A stretch of DNA of 32,122 nt from Methanobacteriota archaeon (GTDB lineage Archaea > Thermoplasmatota > Thermoplasmata > RBG-16-68-12), in NCBI GenBank assembly GCA_005878485.1, contig VBMG01000044.1, positions 1 to 32,122 on the forward strand. The letters run 5' to 3'. A program made the translations under genes and the position numbers. Of this stretch, positions 14,592 to 21,628 are shown piece after piece (within the stretch, counting starts at the first letter, position 1; each line of letters opens with the position of its first letter). Under the pieces are notes generated by a model, which was not told the DNA's origin, ran no database searches, and was given only the letters and a program-made list of their open reading frames with translations.

Positions 14592-15998
14592 TTGGGCCGC
14601 CTCGCTTTCGCGTGGGTCATCCTTCTTCTCGTCGTCGCGCTGCAGGTCGCCTCGCCCGCCCTCACGAACCAATCCATCCAGACGTCGCCCACCGCGACGA
14701 GTTTCAGCGTCTCGATCGCCGCCGATCGCATGTCGGCTGATCGGAATGACACGATCGCGTACACGATGTGGCTCAACGTGACCGGCGGCGGTCAGCTCCA
14801 GCTGGCCCGCGTGAACCTGACCTTGGAGCCCGACTTGGTCCTCCAAGTCAACGCGAGCGTGCATCCGGCGGCCTGTCCAATCCTGAGCTCGAATGCGACG
14901 TTCGCGACGTGGCAGTGCAGCTTCCTTCGCGCGGGCCGATCATACCGGTGGTCCGTCCCCGCCCTCGTGGCCGCGAATGCGACGCTCGGGAGGTCCCGCC
15001 TGGCTACCGCAACCGCCACGGAACTCGGAAGCGGTTCGTTGTCCCCCCGGACCGCCCAGGTGACCGTCTGGATTGTCTTGGATATGCTCAGCCTCTCGGT
15101 CCAGGCGTACCCATCCTCGACGGCCGAGCGAGGGACGGCGGTGAATTTCACTGTGACGGTCGCGAACACGGTACCGCAGAGTCGGGTGAACGCCTCGAAC
15201 GAGCGAAACTTCACCGCGTACAACGTCCGGATTGCGATCGGCATCGGTCCGTTACTCGACGTGGCGAACACGACGCCGCGCCTGGTCGCACGGGCCAACC
15301 TCACGCCGGGCGAGATCGTCACCGTTACGTTCCCCGGAATCGTAGCGGGCGGCGCTGCCAACGGCGATCTGGTATGGGTCAACGCCACCCTCCTCTACGC
15401 GGACATGGCGAACCGCTCCATCGGTCCCGGGTTCGCTGAGCAGCGACTGACCATTCGCGTCCCGCCCCCGCTCGGACCCGACGTCTCGTCCGTCGCGGCC
15501 GTGCTCGCGTTCGCGCTCCTCGCCATCCTCGCGGCGGTCTTGGCCGCGCCCATTCTTGGCGAGAGAAGCCTCACGATTGACGAGGTGTTCCTCGTCCACC
15601 GGAGCGGCATCTTGATTCAACATCTGAGCCGGGGAGCCGGTGTGAAGCGAGACGACGACCTCGTGGCCTCGATGTTCGTCGCGATCCAGGACTTCGTCCG
15701 CGACTCGTTCCACACGGTGGCGACCCTAGACGAATTCGCGTTCGCCGGTCGAAAGGCCGCGGTCCTCCGCGGCCAGCATGTGGTGCTCGCGGCCCTTCTA
15801 TCCCGCGGCAGCCCGCGGTATCTGTTCTCCCAGCTCAAGGCGGTGGAGCGGGCGCTCGAGGCGGCCCACGGCCCCGCGCTCGCGGACTGGGACGGCCGCG
15901 TCTCGAGCCTCGACCAGGCGGGGCCGATTCTGGAGGCCTTGCTCGCCGGCCGCTATGGTCGGCTTTGGGGGTGGTGGCGATGGCCACGGTTCTCATAG
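14592..15998 (+). CDS. One-pass surface protein with cytoplasmic domain, candidate GTPase-linked receptor
   Basis: A 468-residue protein with a TTG start (MGRLAFAWVILLLVVALQVASPA) that encodes a clear signal peptide. The extracellular part (about 25-293) is beta-rich, Thr/Ser-rich and crowded with roughly fourteen N-glycosylation sequons (NVT, NLT, NAS, NAT, NFT). It contains a repeat resembling CARDB/DUF11-type surface domains. One membrane helix follows (about 297-320, VAAVLAFALLAILAAVLAAPI). The cytoplasmic region is compact: SLTIDEVFLVHRSGILIQHLSRG, DDDLVASMFVAIQDFVRDSF, FAFAGRKAAVLRGQHVVLAALLSRG. The strand-turn-strand 'FLVHRSGILI' and following helices suggest a longin/roadblock-like fold (inference). 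Downstream lie a TPR-like adaptor and a small GTPase, suggesting a signalling unit. Confidence 0.85.
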   Translation: MGRLAFAWVILLLVVALQVASPALTNQSIQTSPTATSFSVSIAADRMSADRNDTIAYTMWLNVTGGGQLQLARVNLTLEPDLVLQVNASVHPAACPILSSNATFATWQCSFLRAGRSYRWSVPALVAANATLGRSRLATATATELGSGSLSPRTAQVTVWIVLDMLSLSVQAYPSSTAERGTAVNFTVTVANTVPQSRVNASNERNFTAYNVRIAIGIGPLLDVANTTPRLVARANLTPGEIVTVTFPGIVAGGAANGDLVWVNATLLYADMANRSIGPGFAEQRLTIRVPPPLGPDVSSVAAVLAFALLAILAAVLAAPILGERSLTIDEVFLVHRSGILIQHLSRGAGVKRDDDLVASMFVAIQDFVRDSFHTVATLDEFAFAGRKAAVLRGQHVVLAALLSRGSPRYLFSQLKAVERALEAAHGPALADWDGRVSSLDQAGPILEALLAGRYGRLWGWWRWPRFS

Positions 15999-16104
15999 AG
16001 GTCGACGCGTCGAGAAGCTTTAACTATGCCCGCCCAAATCCGGCGGACCGGGCCGGACCCGCACCGTTCCGGCGTCCGCGGGGCGTTTACGGAGGAGGTC
16101 GTGT

Positions 16105-16374
16105 TTGACGACATTCGAACGGCCCGACACAGCCCGGCTCGTTCGCCTGCGCCTCGCTGAGAACGCGGACGATGTCGACGCGCTGTTCGTCCTCGCCGCG
16201 CTGCGGGTCCAAGACGGCGACGTGAAGTCCGGCCTCACGATCCTCGACCACGTGCTCCGGGTCGATCCACAGTATCCCGGCGCGTGGCGGTTCAAGGCGA
16301 AGCTCCACCGGATGGAAGGGGACGCCGCGGGGGAGCGACTCGCGGAAGCGCGGGCGGAGGACGCGGGCCAATGA
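16105..16374 (+). CDS. Small TPR-like helical repeat protein (89 aa)
   Basis: The TTG start at 16105 is supported by the strong GGAGGAGGT seven bases upstream. The protein has two TPR-like helix pairs: ADDVDALFVLAALRVQDGDVKSGLTILDHVLRVDPQYPGAWRFKAKLHRMEGD. The pattern of small and aromatic residues (A-x3-LA, G-x3-G, DP-x-YPGAW) matches tetratricopeptide units used for protein binding. The last bases overlap the GTPase gene by ATGA, so the two products are made together and may form a complex. A TATA-like CTTTAACTA near 16018-16026 may give the pair its own promoter, although read-through from the receptor gene 106 bp upstream is equally possible. Confidence 0.8.
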   Translation: MTTFERPDTARLVRLRLAENADDVDALFVLAALRVQDGDVKSGLTILDHVLRVDPQYPGAWRFKAKLHRMEGDAAGERLAEARAEDAGQ

Positions 16375-16916
16375 TTGCGGCCGGGGACGTCGTCAAGCTC
16401 AAGATCTGCATGGCCGGCGAGGGAGCCGTTGGCAAGACGTCGCTGATCCGACGGTACGTGCTCGACCAGTACGACGACCGGTACGTCGCGACGCTCGGCA
16501 CGAAGATTACGAAGAAGAGCGTCAAGGTCGACAACCCGCGGGGTCCCGGCCAGATCCAGGCGGACGTGATCCTGTGGGACATCATGGGCACTTCCACCCT
16601 CCGGGAGCTCTTGAAAGAGGCGTACTACCACGGAGCCCAGGGGATCCTCGCGGTCGCGGACCTGACCCGGCAAGATACCCTGGGAGCCCTCGACGAATGG
16701 GCCCGGTCGATCCGGTCCGTGGCAGGGGACATTCCGACGTTCGGCGTCGTCAACAAGATCGACTTGGCCGGTCAGCGGGCGATTCCGGCCGCCGAGGTTG
16801 AGGCGTTCTTCACGAAGCGCGGGTGGCCATGGGCGTATTCGAGCGCGAAGACCGGTCGCGGCGTTGAGGAGTCGTTCGTGGGACTCGTCCGGCTCGTGTT
16901 GCAGTCCCGGCACTGA
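16371..16916 (+). CDS. Rab/Ras-like small GTPase
   Basis: The start is ATG 16371 (MIAAGDVVKLKICMAGEG), with GGAGG ten bases upstream, giving 181 residues; the ORF-track N-terminus is shadow. A full small-GTPase motif set is present: G1 GEGAVGKTSL (16-25), switch I threonine in LGTKITKKSV, G3 WDIMG (69-73), the Rab-like YYHGAQGILAVADLTRQDTL after switch II, G4 NKID (128-131) and G5 SAK (158-160). The G3 motif lacks the Gln of DTAGQ that positions the hydrolytic water, suggesting slow intrinsic hydrolysis or dependence on a partner. There is no C-terminal Cys for lipid attachment (it ends LQSRH), so membrane recruitment would need a partner such as the upstream receptor or TPR protein (inference). 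Confidence 0.93.
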   Translation: MIAAGDVVKLKICMAGEGAVGKTSLIRRYVLDQYDDRYVATLGTKITKKSVKVDNPRGPGQIQADVILWDIMGTSTLRELLKEAYYHGAQGILAVADLTRQDTLGALDEWARSIRSVAGDIPTFGVVNKIDLAGQRAIPAAEVEAFFTKRGWPWAYSSAKTGRGVEESFVGLVRLVLQSRH

Positions 16917-16917
16917 G

Positions 16918-18195
16918 TCAGGCGATTCGCCAGCGGCGGTGGGCTTCCGCGTCCTTCGAGAAGCAGTAGTGGACCGTGTTGAAGTCCTTCCGCATCTTCG
17001 CGACGTCGGCCGCGACCCGTTCCGGCGGGTCGCCTTTGACCGCGACGCGGGCGAACAGGTCGGCGACCTCCCGCATCTGCGCCTCGGCCATCCCCAGGCG
17101 CGTGAGCTCTTGCGTCCCCAGCCGCACGCCGGACGGTTTCACGGGAGAGGTGTCCCACGGGAGAAGGTTCTTGTTCGTGATGATGTTGGCCCGCTCCAGG
17201 TCCGCGGCGACCTTCGCGCCGCCGCCGAACGCGGCCACATCGAGGGCGACCGCGTGGCTCTCCGTGAAGCCGTACTTCTCCGCGAGGACCTTGATTCCTC
17301 GCTCGTGCAACGCTTGGGCCAGCGCCTTCGAATTCCGGACAATCTGCGCTGCGTAGTCGCGGCCGAACTCGAGGAACTCCGCGAGCGTGATCCCGAGGGC
17401 CGCCATCGCATGGAGGTGGTGGTTCGATACGACGCCGGGGAACACTGCGCGTTGGAGCCGTTTGATGAACTTCTCGTCTTGCGAGTCGGACAACAGGATG
17501 CCGTGCTGCGGCCCTGGGAGGGTCTTGTGGGTCGAGCCGGTGAGGACATCGGCGCCCTCGTGCAACGGGTCTTGGAACTTTCCTCCCGCGATCAGGCCCA
17601 GGACGTGGGCCCCGTCGTACCACACCTGGCACCCGGCCTCTTGGAAGGCGTCCCGCAGCTCCTTGAGGGGGGTAGGGAACAGGAAGACGCTCTGTCCGAA
17701 TGCGGCGACCTTCGGGCGGACCAGTCGGAGGAGCTTGGCGGTCCCATCGACGTCGATGTTCATCCGCTCGACATCGAACGGGTAGTTGACGTTGTTCACG
17801 CCCCGCATCCCCGCGGCGCCGAACTTCGCGGAGCTGATGTGGGCGCCGTGGCTCAGGGCCACGGACGTCATGATGTCGCCCGGTTCAAGGAGGGCGAAGT
17901 AGACGGCCATGTTGGCGACCGTCCCACTGATGAGCCGCGCGTCTGCATGCCGGACGCGGAAGATTTTCTTGGCGAGCGCAACGACACGGTCCTCGACTTC
18001 GTCAACGAAGGTGTTGCCTTGGTAGTACCGCTCGTGGGGCAAGCCTTCGGCGTACCGATCGCCGAAGTCGGTCAGGAGCATCTCGCGAGCCATCGGGCTG
18101 ATGATGTTCTCCGAGGCAATCATCGGGAGGGACTTCGAGAACCAAGCGTGGTGGCGGTCCACCTGCTCGCTGATGAACGCGACGTCCTCATTCAT
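16918..18195 (-). CDS. glyA: Serine hydroxymethyltransferase
   Basis: A 425-residue PLP enzyme of normal length. Motifs: LPMIASENIISP near the N-terminus, RYAEGLPHERYYQGNTFVDEVE, SHGAHIS, YDGAHVLGLIAGG with the PLP-contacting Asp, and TGSTHKTLPGPQHG with the Schiff-base Lys224. It interconverts serine and glycine with transfer of a one-carbon unit to a folate or, in many archaea, a methanopterin-type carrier; which carrier cannot be told here. It ends one base from the small GTPase gene (convergent). The mat gene lies 78 bp upstream on the same strand, though a TATA-like box before glyA suggests separate initiation. Confidence 0.97.
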   Translation of the reverse strand: MNEDVAFISEQVDRHHAWFSKSLPMIASENIISPMAREMLLTDFGDRYAEGLPHERYYQGNTFVDEVEDRVVALAKKIFRVRHADARLISGTVANMAVYFALLEPGDIMTSVALSHGAHISSAKFGAAGMRGVNNVNYPFDVERMNIDVDGTAKLLRLVRPKVAAFGQSVFLFPTPLKELRDAFQEAGCQVWYDGAHVLGLIAGGKFQDPLHEGADVLTGSTHKTLPGPQHGILLSDSQDEKFIKRLQRAVFPGVVSNHHLHAMAALGITLAEFLEFGRDYAAQIVRNSKALAQALHERGIKVLAEKYGFTESHAVALDVAAFGGGAKVAADLERANIITNKNLLPWDTSPVKPSGVRLGTQELTRLGMAEAQMREVADLFARVAVKGDPPERVAADVAKMRKDFNTVHYCFSKDAEAHRRWRIA

Positions 18196-18225
18196 GCCTT
18201 CGCTCGGTGAGACAAGAATGCGACG

Positions 18226-18235
18226 GGATAAATAC
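18226..18235 (-). promoter_or_regulatory. TATA box of glyA
   Basis: Minus-strand GTATTTATCC, centred near 18231, predicts a start near 18204, leaving a leader of about nine bases before ATG 18195. Confidence 0.55.
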
Positions 18236-18273
18236 GTTCGGCCAGTGGGGCTCCGGGGTCATCCGCCCCGGAC

Positions 18274-19470
18274 CTAGAAGCAGCGGACTTTTCCTTGGAC
18301 GATCCGGTCCGTCAGCTTGTAGATGTTCTCGAGTTCCTCGTCGATCAGGACTTCGGCGTCTTTCACAATCGAGCTGAGATGGGTCCCTTTCTCCGGGATA
18401 ATCTGCGCCGTTGCGGCCTGCGGCTCGTCGATGGGTTTCCCGATCTGGGAGACGATGCGGACCCAGACCTCCTTGACCTTGCCCGCGTGCTCCTTCACGA
18501 TGCGATCCGCGATCTCGAACGACAGGAGGTTGTACAATTTCCCGACGTGCGTCACCGGATTTTTCCCGGCGGCCGCCTCCATCGACATCGGTCGGTACGG
18601 GGTGATGAGGCCGCTCACTCGGTTCCCGCGGCCGACGCTCCCATCGTCCCCGTTCTCCCAGGAGAGACCCGTGACGGTGAGGTAGAAGATCCCCGCATCG
18701 TAGTTGTCGCCCGTGTTGATGTCCACCTTCACCGCCCGGTCCGTGTACTTCACGGCGTTGTCGAGGAGCCGCTCCCGGAGCTCTTCCACCACGCTCCGGT
18801 AGTGGTCTTTGTCGGGGACGAACTTGTCCACCATCGCCGCGGCGACCGTGAGACGCATCGAGTCCTCGTGCCGCACCCCCATGACCTTGATGTCCTGGCC
18901 GACCTCCTTCAGGTCTTTCTTGAGTGCCCCGTTGATCAGGAGTTCCGTCTGTAACACGACGGTTTCCAGCTCCGAGAACGGGGCGAAGCCGACCCCGAAC
19001 GAGGTGTCGTTCGCGAGGTGTTTCTGCGTATCATACAGCCCCCGGAGGTCCACGGAGCCTTGGCCGATCTTGCAGTCCAGGGTGACGTCCGCATCGACGT
19101 TCAGGTTCGTGCAATTCGTTGCGAGGTACTCGTGGGCCGCCTGGATCGCCGTCGTCCGATAGGGCAGGCGTTCCCCGTTCACCATGGTCGTCGCGCGCCC
19201 CACAAGGAGGATGTACGCCGGCTCGAGGAACACGCCGCCACCGAACTTCGGCGCGCTTTGTCCGCCGACGACCTCGACCTGATCCGTGTTGTGATGGAGG
19301 ATCCGTCCGAATCGGTTGATGTACATCTTGCTCAGGGCCCGCGACACAATCTCCGCGAGGCCGTCCGCGATGCTGTCCGGATGGCCGACCCCCTTGCGTT
19401 CGACGATCTCCGTCCCCTGTTGCTCGATCGGCGTGTGGACGAGTTCCTCCACGTAGATGTTCCGTGCCAC
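18274..19470 (-). CDS. mat: Archaeal S-adenosylmethionine synthetase
   Basis: A 398-residue protein of the archaeal MAT family (PF01941), which is distinct in sequence from bacterial MetK. Seen: ERKGVGHPDSIADGLAEIVSRAL near the N-terminus, HHNTDQVEVVGGQSAPKFGGG, YDAGIFYLTVTGLSWENGDDGSVGRGNRVSGLITPYRPMSMEAAAGKNPVTHVGKLYN, and the C-terminal QIGKPIDEPQAATAQI. It makes SAM from ATP and methionine. The start is GTG 19470 (ARNIYVEELVHTP), with a weak GGGGA upstream and a good TATA box at 19511-19519. The divergent neighbour encodes an HTH-CBS regulator, and glyA follows on the same strand, so methyl-group supply genes are clustered. Confidence 0.97.
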   Translation of the reverse strand: MARNIYVEELVHTPIEQQGTEIVERKGVGHPDSIADGLAEIVSRALSKMYINRFGRILHHNTDQVEVVGGQSAPKFGGGVFLEPAYILLVGRATTMVNGERLPYRTTAIQAAHEYLATNCTNLNVDADVTLDCKIGQGSVDLRGLYDTQKHLANDTSFGVGFAPFSELETVVLQTELLINGALKKDLKEVGQDIKVMGVRHEDSMRLTVAAAMVDKFVPDKDHYRSVVEELRERLLDNAVKYTDRAVKVDINTGDNYDAGIFYLTVTGLSWENGDDGSVGRGNRVSGLITPYRPMSMEAAAGKNPVTHVGKLYNLLSFEIADRIVKEHAGKVKEVWVRIVSQIGKPIDEPQAATAQIIPEKGTHLSSIVKDAEVLIDEELENIYKLTDRIVQGKVRCF

Positions 19471-19510
19471 GAAAGTCCCCCGACGGTGGTGCCGCGTGGA
19501 TGCCTAGGTG

Positions 19511-19519
19511 CATATATGG
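19511..19519 (-). promoter_or_regulatory. TATA box of mat
   Basis: CATATATGG contains the symmetric TATATA core, centred near 19515. It predicts transcription from about 19488, an 18-base leader before GTG 19470. Confidence 0.6.
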
Positions 19520-19595
19520 CTTTTGTCGCAACCCCGAACCGCAGGCAAGCGGGATGGCGACGACTCGCACATCCCGACTCCGTCAGCGGCATGGG

Positions 19596-19613
19596 TCAAT
19601 AATATACCATTGA
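19596..19613. promoter_or_regulatory. TCAAT-AATATACC-ATTGA symmetric site over the HTH-CBS promoter
   Basis: Perfect 5-bp arms flank the TATA-like AATATACC, and the dyad continues imperfectly outside (GG and ACC). The box predicts a start near 19630 and a leader of about five bases before ATG 19635. A dyad centred on the TATA box is the expected place for an autorepressor site. Confidence 0.4.
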
Positions 19614-19634
19614 ACCAAAAATTCCGGCAGGAAT

Positions 19635-20222
19635 ATGTACCTCCTGGCCGTTCCGCCCCCGATGATGCCGGACCTGGAGGAGATCCCACGGTTGCGGAAA
19701 GCCCTCGGCCTGACGCAGACGTCGCTCGCCCGCCTCTCGAACGTCAGCCAGTCGACGATCGTGAAGATCGAGAAGAAGCAGATGAATCCGTCGTACGATG
19801 TCGTGCGACGCGTCTACGCCTCGCTCCAGACCGAACTGAAGCGGCAGGAGAAGCGAGCCCTCGTGGAGCAGATTCAGACGCGAAAGGTCCAGTACCTCGA
19901 AGCGAAACTGCCGCTCGAGAGTGCGGTGGCCGAGATGCGGCACTGGAAGTTCTCGCAGATGCCCGTCATGCACAACGCCCATCCGGTCGGATCGATTTCG
20001 GAAAAGGTGATCAACGACCTGATCTTGTCGGGCAAGGACCCGAAAGACCTCGCCCGGATCCGCGTGGACGAGGTCATGGAGCCCGCGTTCCCGCAGGTCG
20101 ACGCGAAAACCCCCGTCGAGCTCGCGGCGAACCTCCTCCGGCACTACAATGCGGTCCTCGTGACGTCGAAAGGCGAGGTCACGGGAATCCTGACGAAATC
20201 GGACCTGATGAAGCTCCTGTAG
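19635..20222 (+). CDS. XRE-type HTH regulator with CBS domain pair
   Basis: A 195-residue protein of a conserved archaeal regulator type. Residues about 15-70 form an XRE helix-turn-helix: IPRLRKALGLTQTSLARLSNVSQSTIVKIEKKQMNPSYDVVRRVYASL. A short linker leads to two CBS motifs: LESAVAEMRHWKFSQMPVMHNAHPVGSISEKVINDLI and VDEVMEPAFPQVDAKTPVELAANLLRHYNAVLVTSKGEVTGILTKSDLMKLL. CBS pairs bind adenosyl ligands such as AMP, ATP or SAM. The gene is divergent from mat, so SAM sensing and control of the mat-glyA side is an attractive inference. ATG 19635 fits the TATA spacing; ATG 19662 (MMPDLEEIPRL) is an alternative start. Confidence 0.92.
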   Translation: MYLLAVPPPMMPDLEEIPRLRKALGLTQTSLARLSNVSQSTIVKIEKKQMNPSYDVVRRVYASLQTELKRQEKRALVEQIQTRKVQYLEAKLPLESAVAEMRHWKFSQMPVMHNAHPVGSISEKVINDLILSGKDPKDLARIRVDEVMEPAFPQVDAKTPVELAANLLRHYNAVLVTSKGEVTGILTKSDLMKLL

Positions 20223-20260
20223 CAGTCGGGCCGCCGGAGTTCAGTTTCGCCCAACCCCCA

Positions 20261-20280
20261 TTATCGTTAAATAACGATAA
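20261..20280. promoter_or_regulatory. Palindrome copy 1: TTATCGTT-AAAT-AACGATAA
   Basis: Perfect 8-bp arms with a 4-bp A/T spacer. The centre, GTTAAATAAC, also looks like a TATA box for the 79-residue gene (predicted start near 20297). A protein bound here would exclude TBP. The same half-sites recur at 20575-20598. Confidence 0.65.
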
Positions 20281-20320
20281 CTTATGTCCAGAACACAGAC
20301 GAAGACGAACGGTGTCCCCA

Positions 20321-20560
20321 ATGATGATCGGATGCGGCTACTGCGAAAAGACAGTACGACGACGCAGGTACCTGTATTTCTGGCACTACGAGCAACGGGG
20401 TGGGCATCGGAAACAGGTTGAGGAGTACGTGGGCCCTGCGAGCGATTCGAAGGCCCGCGAGGACGTCACTCGCAAGGTCGCCGCCTACATCGGGCGGGCT
20501 CGGGAGGAGATGGACCGGTTCGTCGAGCTCGCGCACCGAGAAATGATCGCGCGCGAATAG
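20321..20560 (+). CDS. 79-residue basic protein of unknown function
   Basis: In the ORF track this is the tail of a 350-residue shadow frame; the real gene most likely starts at ATG 20321 (MMIGCGYCEKTVRRRRYLYFW). A CGYC pair is followed by RRRRYLYFWHYEQRGGHRKQVEEYVGP. This resembles the short aromatic/basic beta-hairpin units of DUF6788-like proteins and of the N-terminal DNA-binding segments of tyrosine integrases (recalled pattern, not a search). The rest is a charged helix, DSKAREDVTRKVAAYIGRAREEMDRFVELAHREM. Basic residues and the flanking paired palindromes suggest DNA binding, possibly autoregulation. No integrase, transposase or other mobile-element gene is adjacent. Confidence 0.68.
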   Translation: MMIGCGYCEKTVRRRRYLYFWHYEQRGGHRKQVEEYVGPASDSKAREDVTRKVAAYIGRAREEMDRFVELAHREMIARE

Positions 20561-20574
20561 CTCGCATCGATTTG

Positions 20575-20598
20575 CGTTATCGTTGGACAACGATAACG
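20575..20598. promoter_or_regulatory. Palindrome copy 2: CGTTATCGTT-GGAC-AACGATAACG
   Basis: Perfect 10-bp arms with a 4-bp spacer. It shares the core TTATCGTT-N4-AACGATAA with copy 1 but lies 15 bp after the stop of the 79-residue gene, before the end of convergent tRNase Z. The spacers differ (AAAT and GGAC) while the arms are identical, as expected for a protein site. A hairpin terminator role is possible but no T-tract follows. Confidence 0.65.
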
Positions 20599-20628
20599 AG
20601 TGCCGGCTGCTGCAGAGCGCTCCACGGC

Positions 20629-21537
20629 CTATTCCGGGTACGGCACGTCAATCTCGAGGAAATCCTCGGCGACTCGCACGGCGGGGAAGACCTTCTCCGC
20701 GTCTGCAAGAATCGACTTCGGGTCCTCGTATCTCGGGCTCAGATGGGTCAGGACGAGCTGGCCGACTCGCGCCTCCTTCGCGATTTCCGCGGCTTGTCGG
20801 GAAGAGGAATGGCCGTAGCGATTCGCCTTCTCCTCGAGCGCCGCGTCCGAGGTCGCGTCGTGGATCAGGACATCCGCGCGCCGGGCCATCTCGACGAGCG
20901 CCTCGTGCGGCATCGTGTCCCCGGTGTACACGATCTTGCGCCCCCGCCGAGGCGGACCCAGGACATCCTCCGGCCGGATCGTCCGGCCGCCGATCGTGAC
21001 GGGCTCGCCTTCCTGCAGTCGGCTGTACAGCGGCCCGCTCGGGACGCCGAGCGCTTCCGCGCGGTCCACGCTGAACCGCCCCGGCCGCGGCTTCTCCTCG
21101 AGGACGTAGCTCACGCACGGGACCGTGTGCACCGCCTCGAAGGCTCGGACGACGTATTCCCCGCAATCGATCGCCCCGCCCGGCGTGAGCTCCTTCGCGT
21201 GGACCGGGAAGCCGGGCGTGAAGTAGCCGAGCGACAAGAGGTCTCCCACGAGTCGCTCGATCCCGCGGGGCCCGTACACCTCGAGCGGCGTCTCCCGTCC
21301 GTTCATCGACATGCTCTGGACCATCCCGGGCAGCCCGAGGAAGTGGTCGCCGTGGAAGTGCGACACGAAGACGCGGGACACCTGCATGAAGCTCAACTTG
21401 CTCTGCATGAACTGACGCTGCGTGCCTTCCCCGCAGTCGAACAGGATGACCTCGGGGCCGCGCTTGACCGCGACCGCGCTCACGTTCCGCTTCGGCGTCG
21501 GCCACGAACCGGAGGTGCCGAGGAACACGATTTGCAT
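20629..21537 (-). CDS. rnz: tRNase Z (RNase Z)
   Basis: A 302-residue metallo-beta-lactamase-fold nuclease of the short tRNase Z form. Seen: FLGTSGSWPTPKRNVSA, FDCGEGTQRQFM, the zinc motif SHFHGDHFLGLPG (His60, His62, Asp64, His65), YTGDT, HSSSRQAAEIAKEA and LTHLSPRY with the last ligand His. The exosite segment lies around residues 150-190. It cuts the 3' trailer from tRNA precursors. It starts at ATG 21537 with a TATA-like box predicting a leaderless message, and it ends 31 bp from palindrome copy 2. Confidence 0.97.
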   Translation of the reverse strand: MQIVFLGTSGSWPTPKRNVSAVAVKRGPEVILFDCGEGTQRQFMQSKLSFMQVSRVFVSHFHGDHFLGLPGMVQSMSMNGRETPLEVYGPRGIERLVGDLLSLGYFTPGFPVHAKELTPGGAIDCGEYVVRAFEAVHTVPCVSYVLEEKPRPGRFSVDRAEALGVPSGPLYSRLQEGEPVTIGGRTIRPEDVLGPPRRGRKIVYTGDTMPHEALVEMARRADVLIHDATSDAALEEKANRYGHSSSRQAAEIAKEARVGQLVLTHLSPRYEDPKSILADAEKVFPAVRVAEDFLEIDVPYPE

Positions 21538-21561
21538 GGACCCATCCCGAACGCCCGCGGG

Positions 21562-21570
21562 GGTTTAACG
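21562..21570 (-). promoter_or_regulatory. TATA-like box of rnz
   Basis: Minus-strand CGTTAAACC, centred near 21566, lies about 29 bp before ATG 21537, so the message should be leaderless or nearly so. Confidence 0.5.
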
Positions 21571-21589
21571 CCTTTGGACCCCGCGCCAA

Positions 21590-21598
21590 AACTATATC
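21590..21598 (+). promoter_or_regulatory. TATA box of hutH
   Basis: AACTATATC, centred near 21594, predicts transcription from about 21621, leaving about eight bases before ATG 21629. It sits back to back with the rnz promoter in a 91-bp divergent gap. Confidence 0.6.
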
Positions 21599-21628
21599 GC
21601 GGTACCGGAATGCCGCGTCGGTCCGCGC

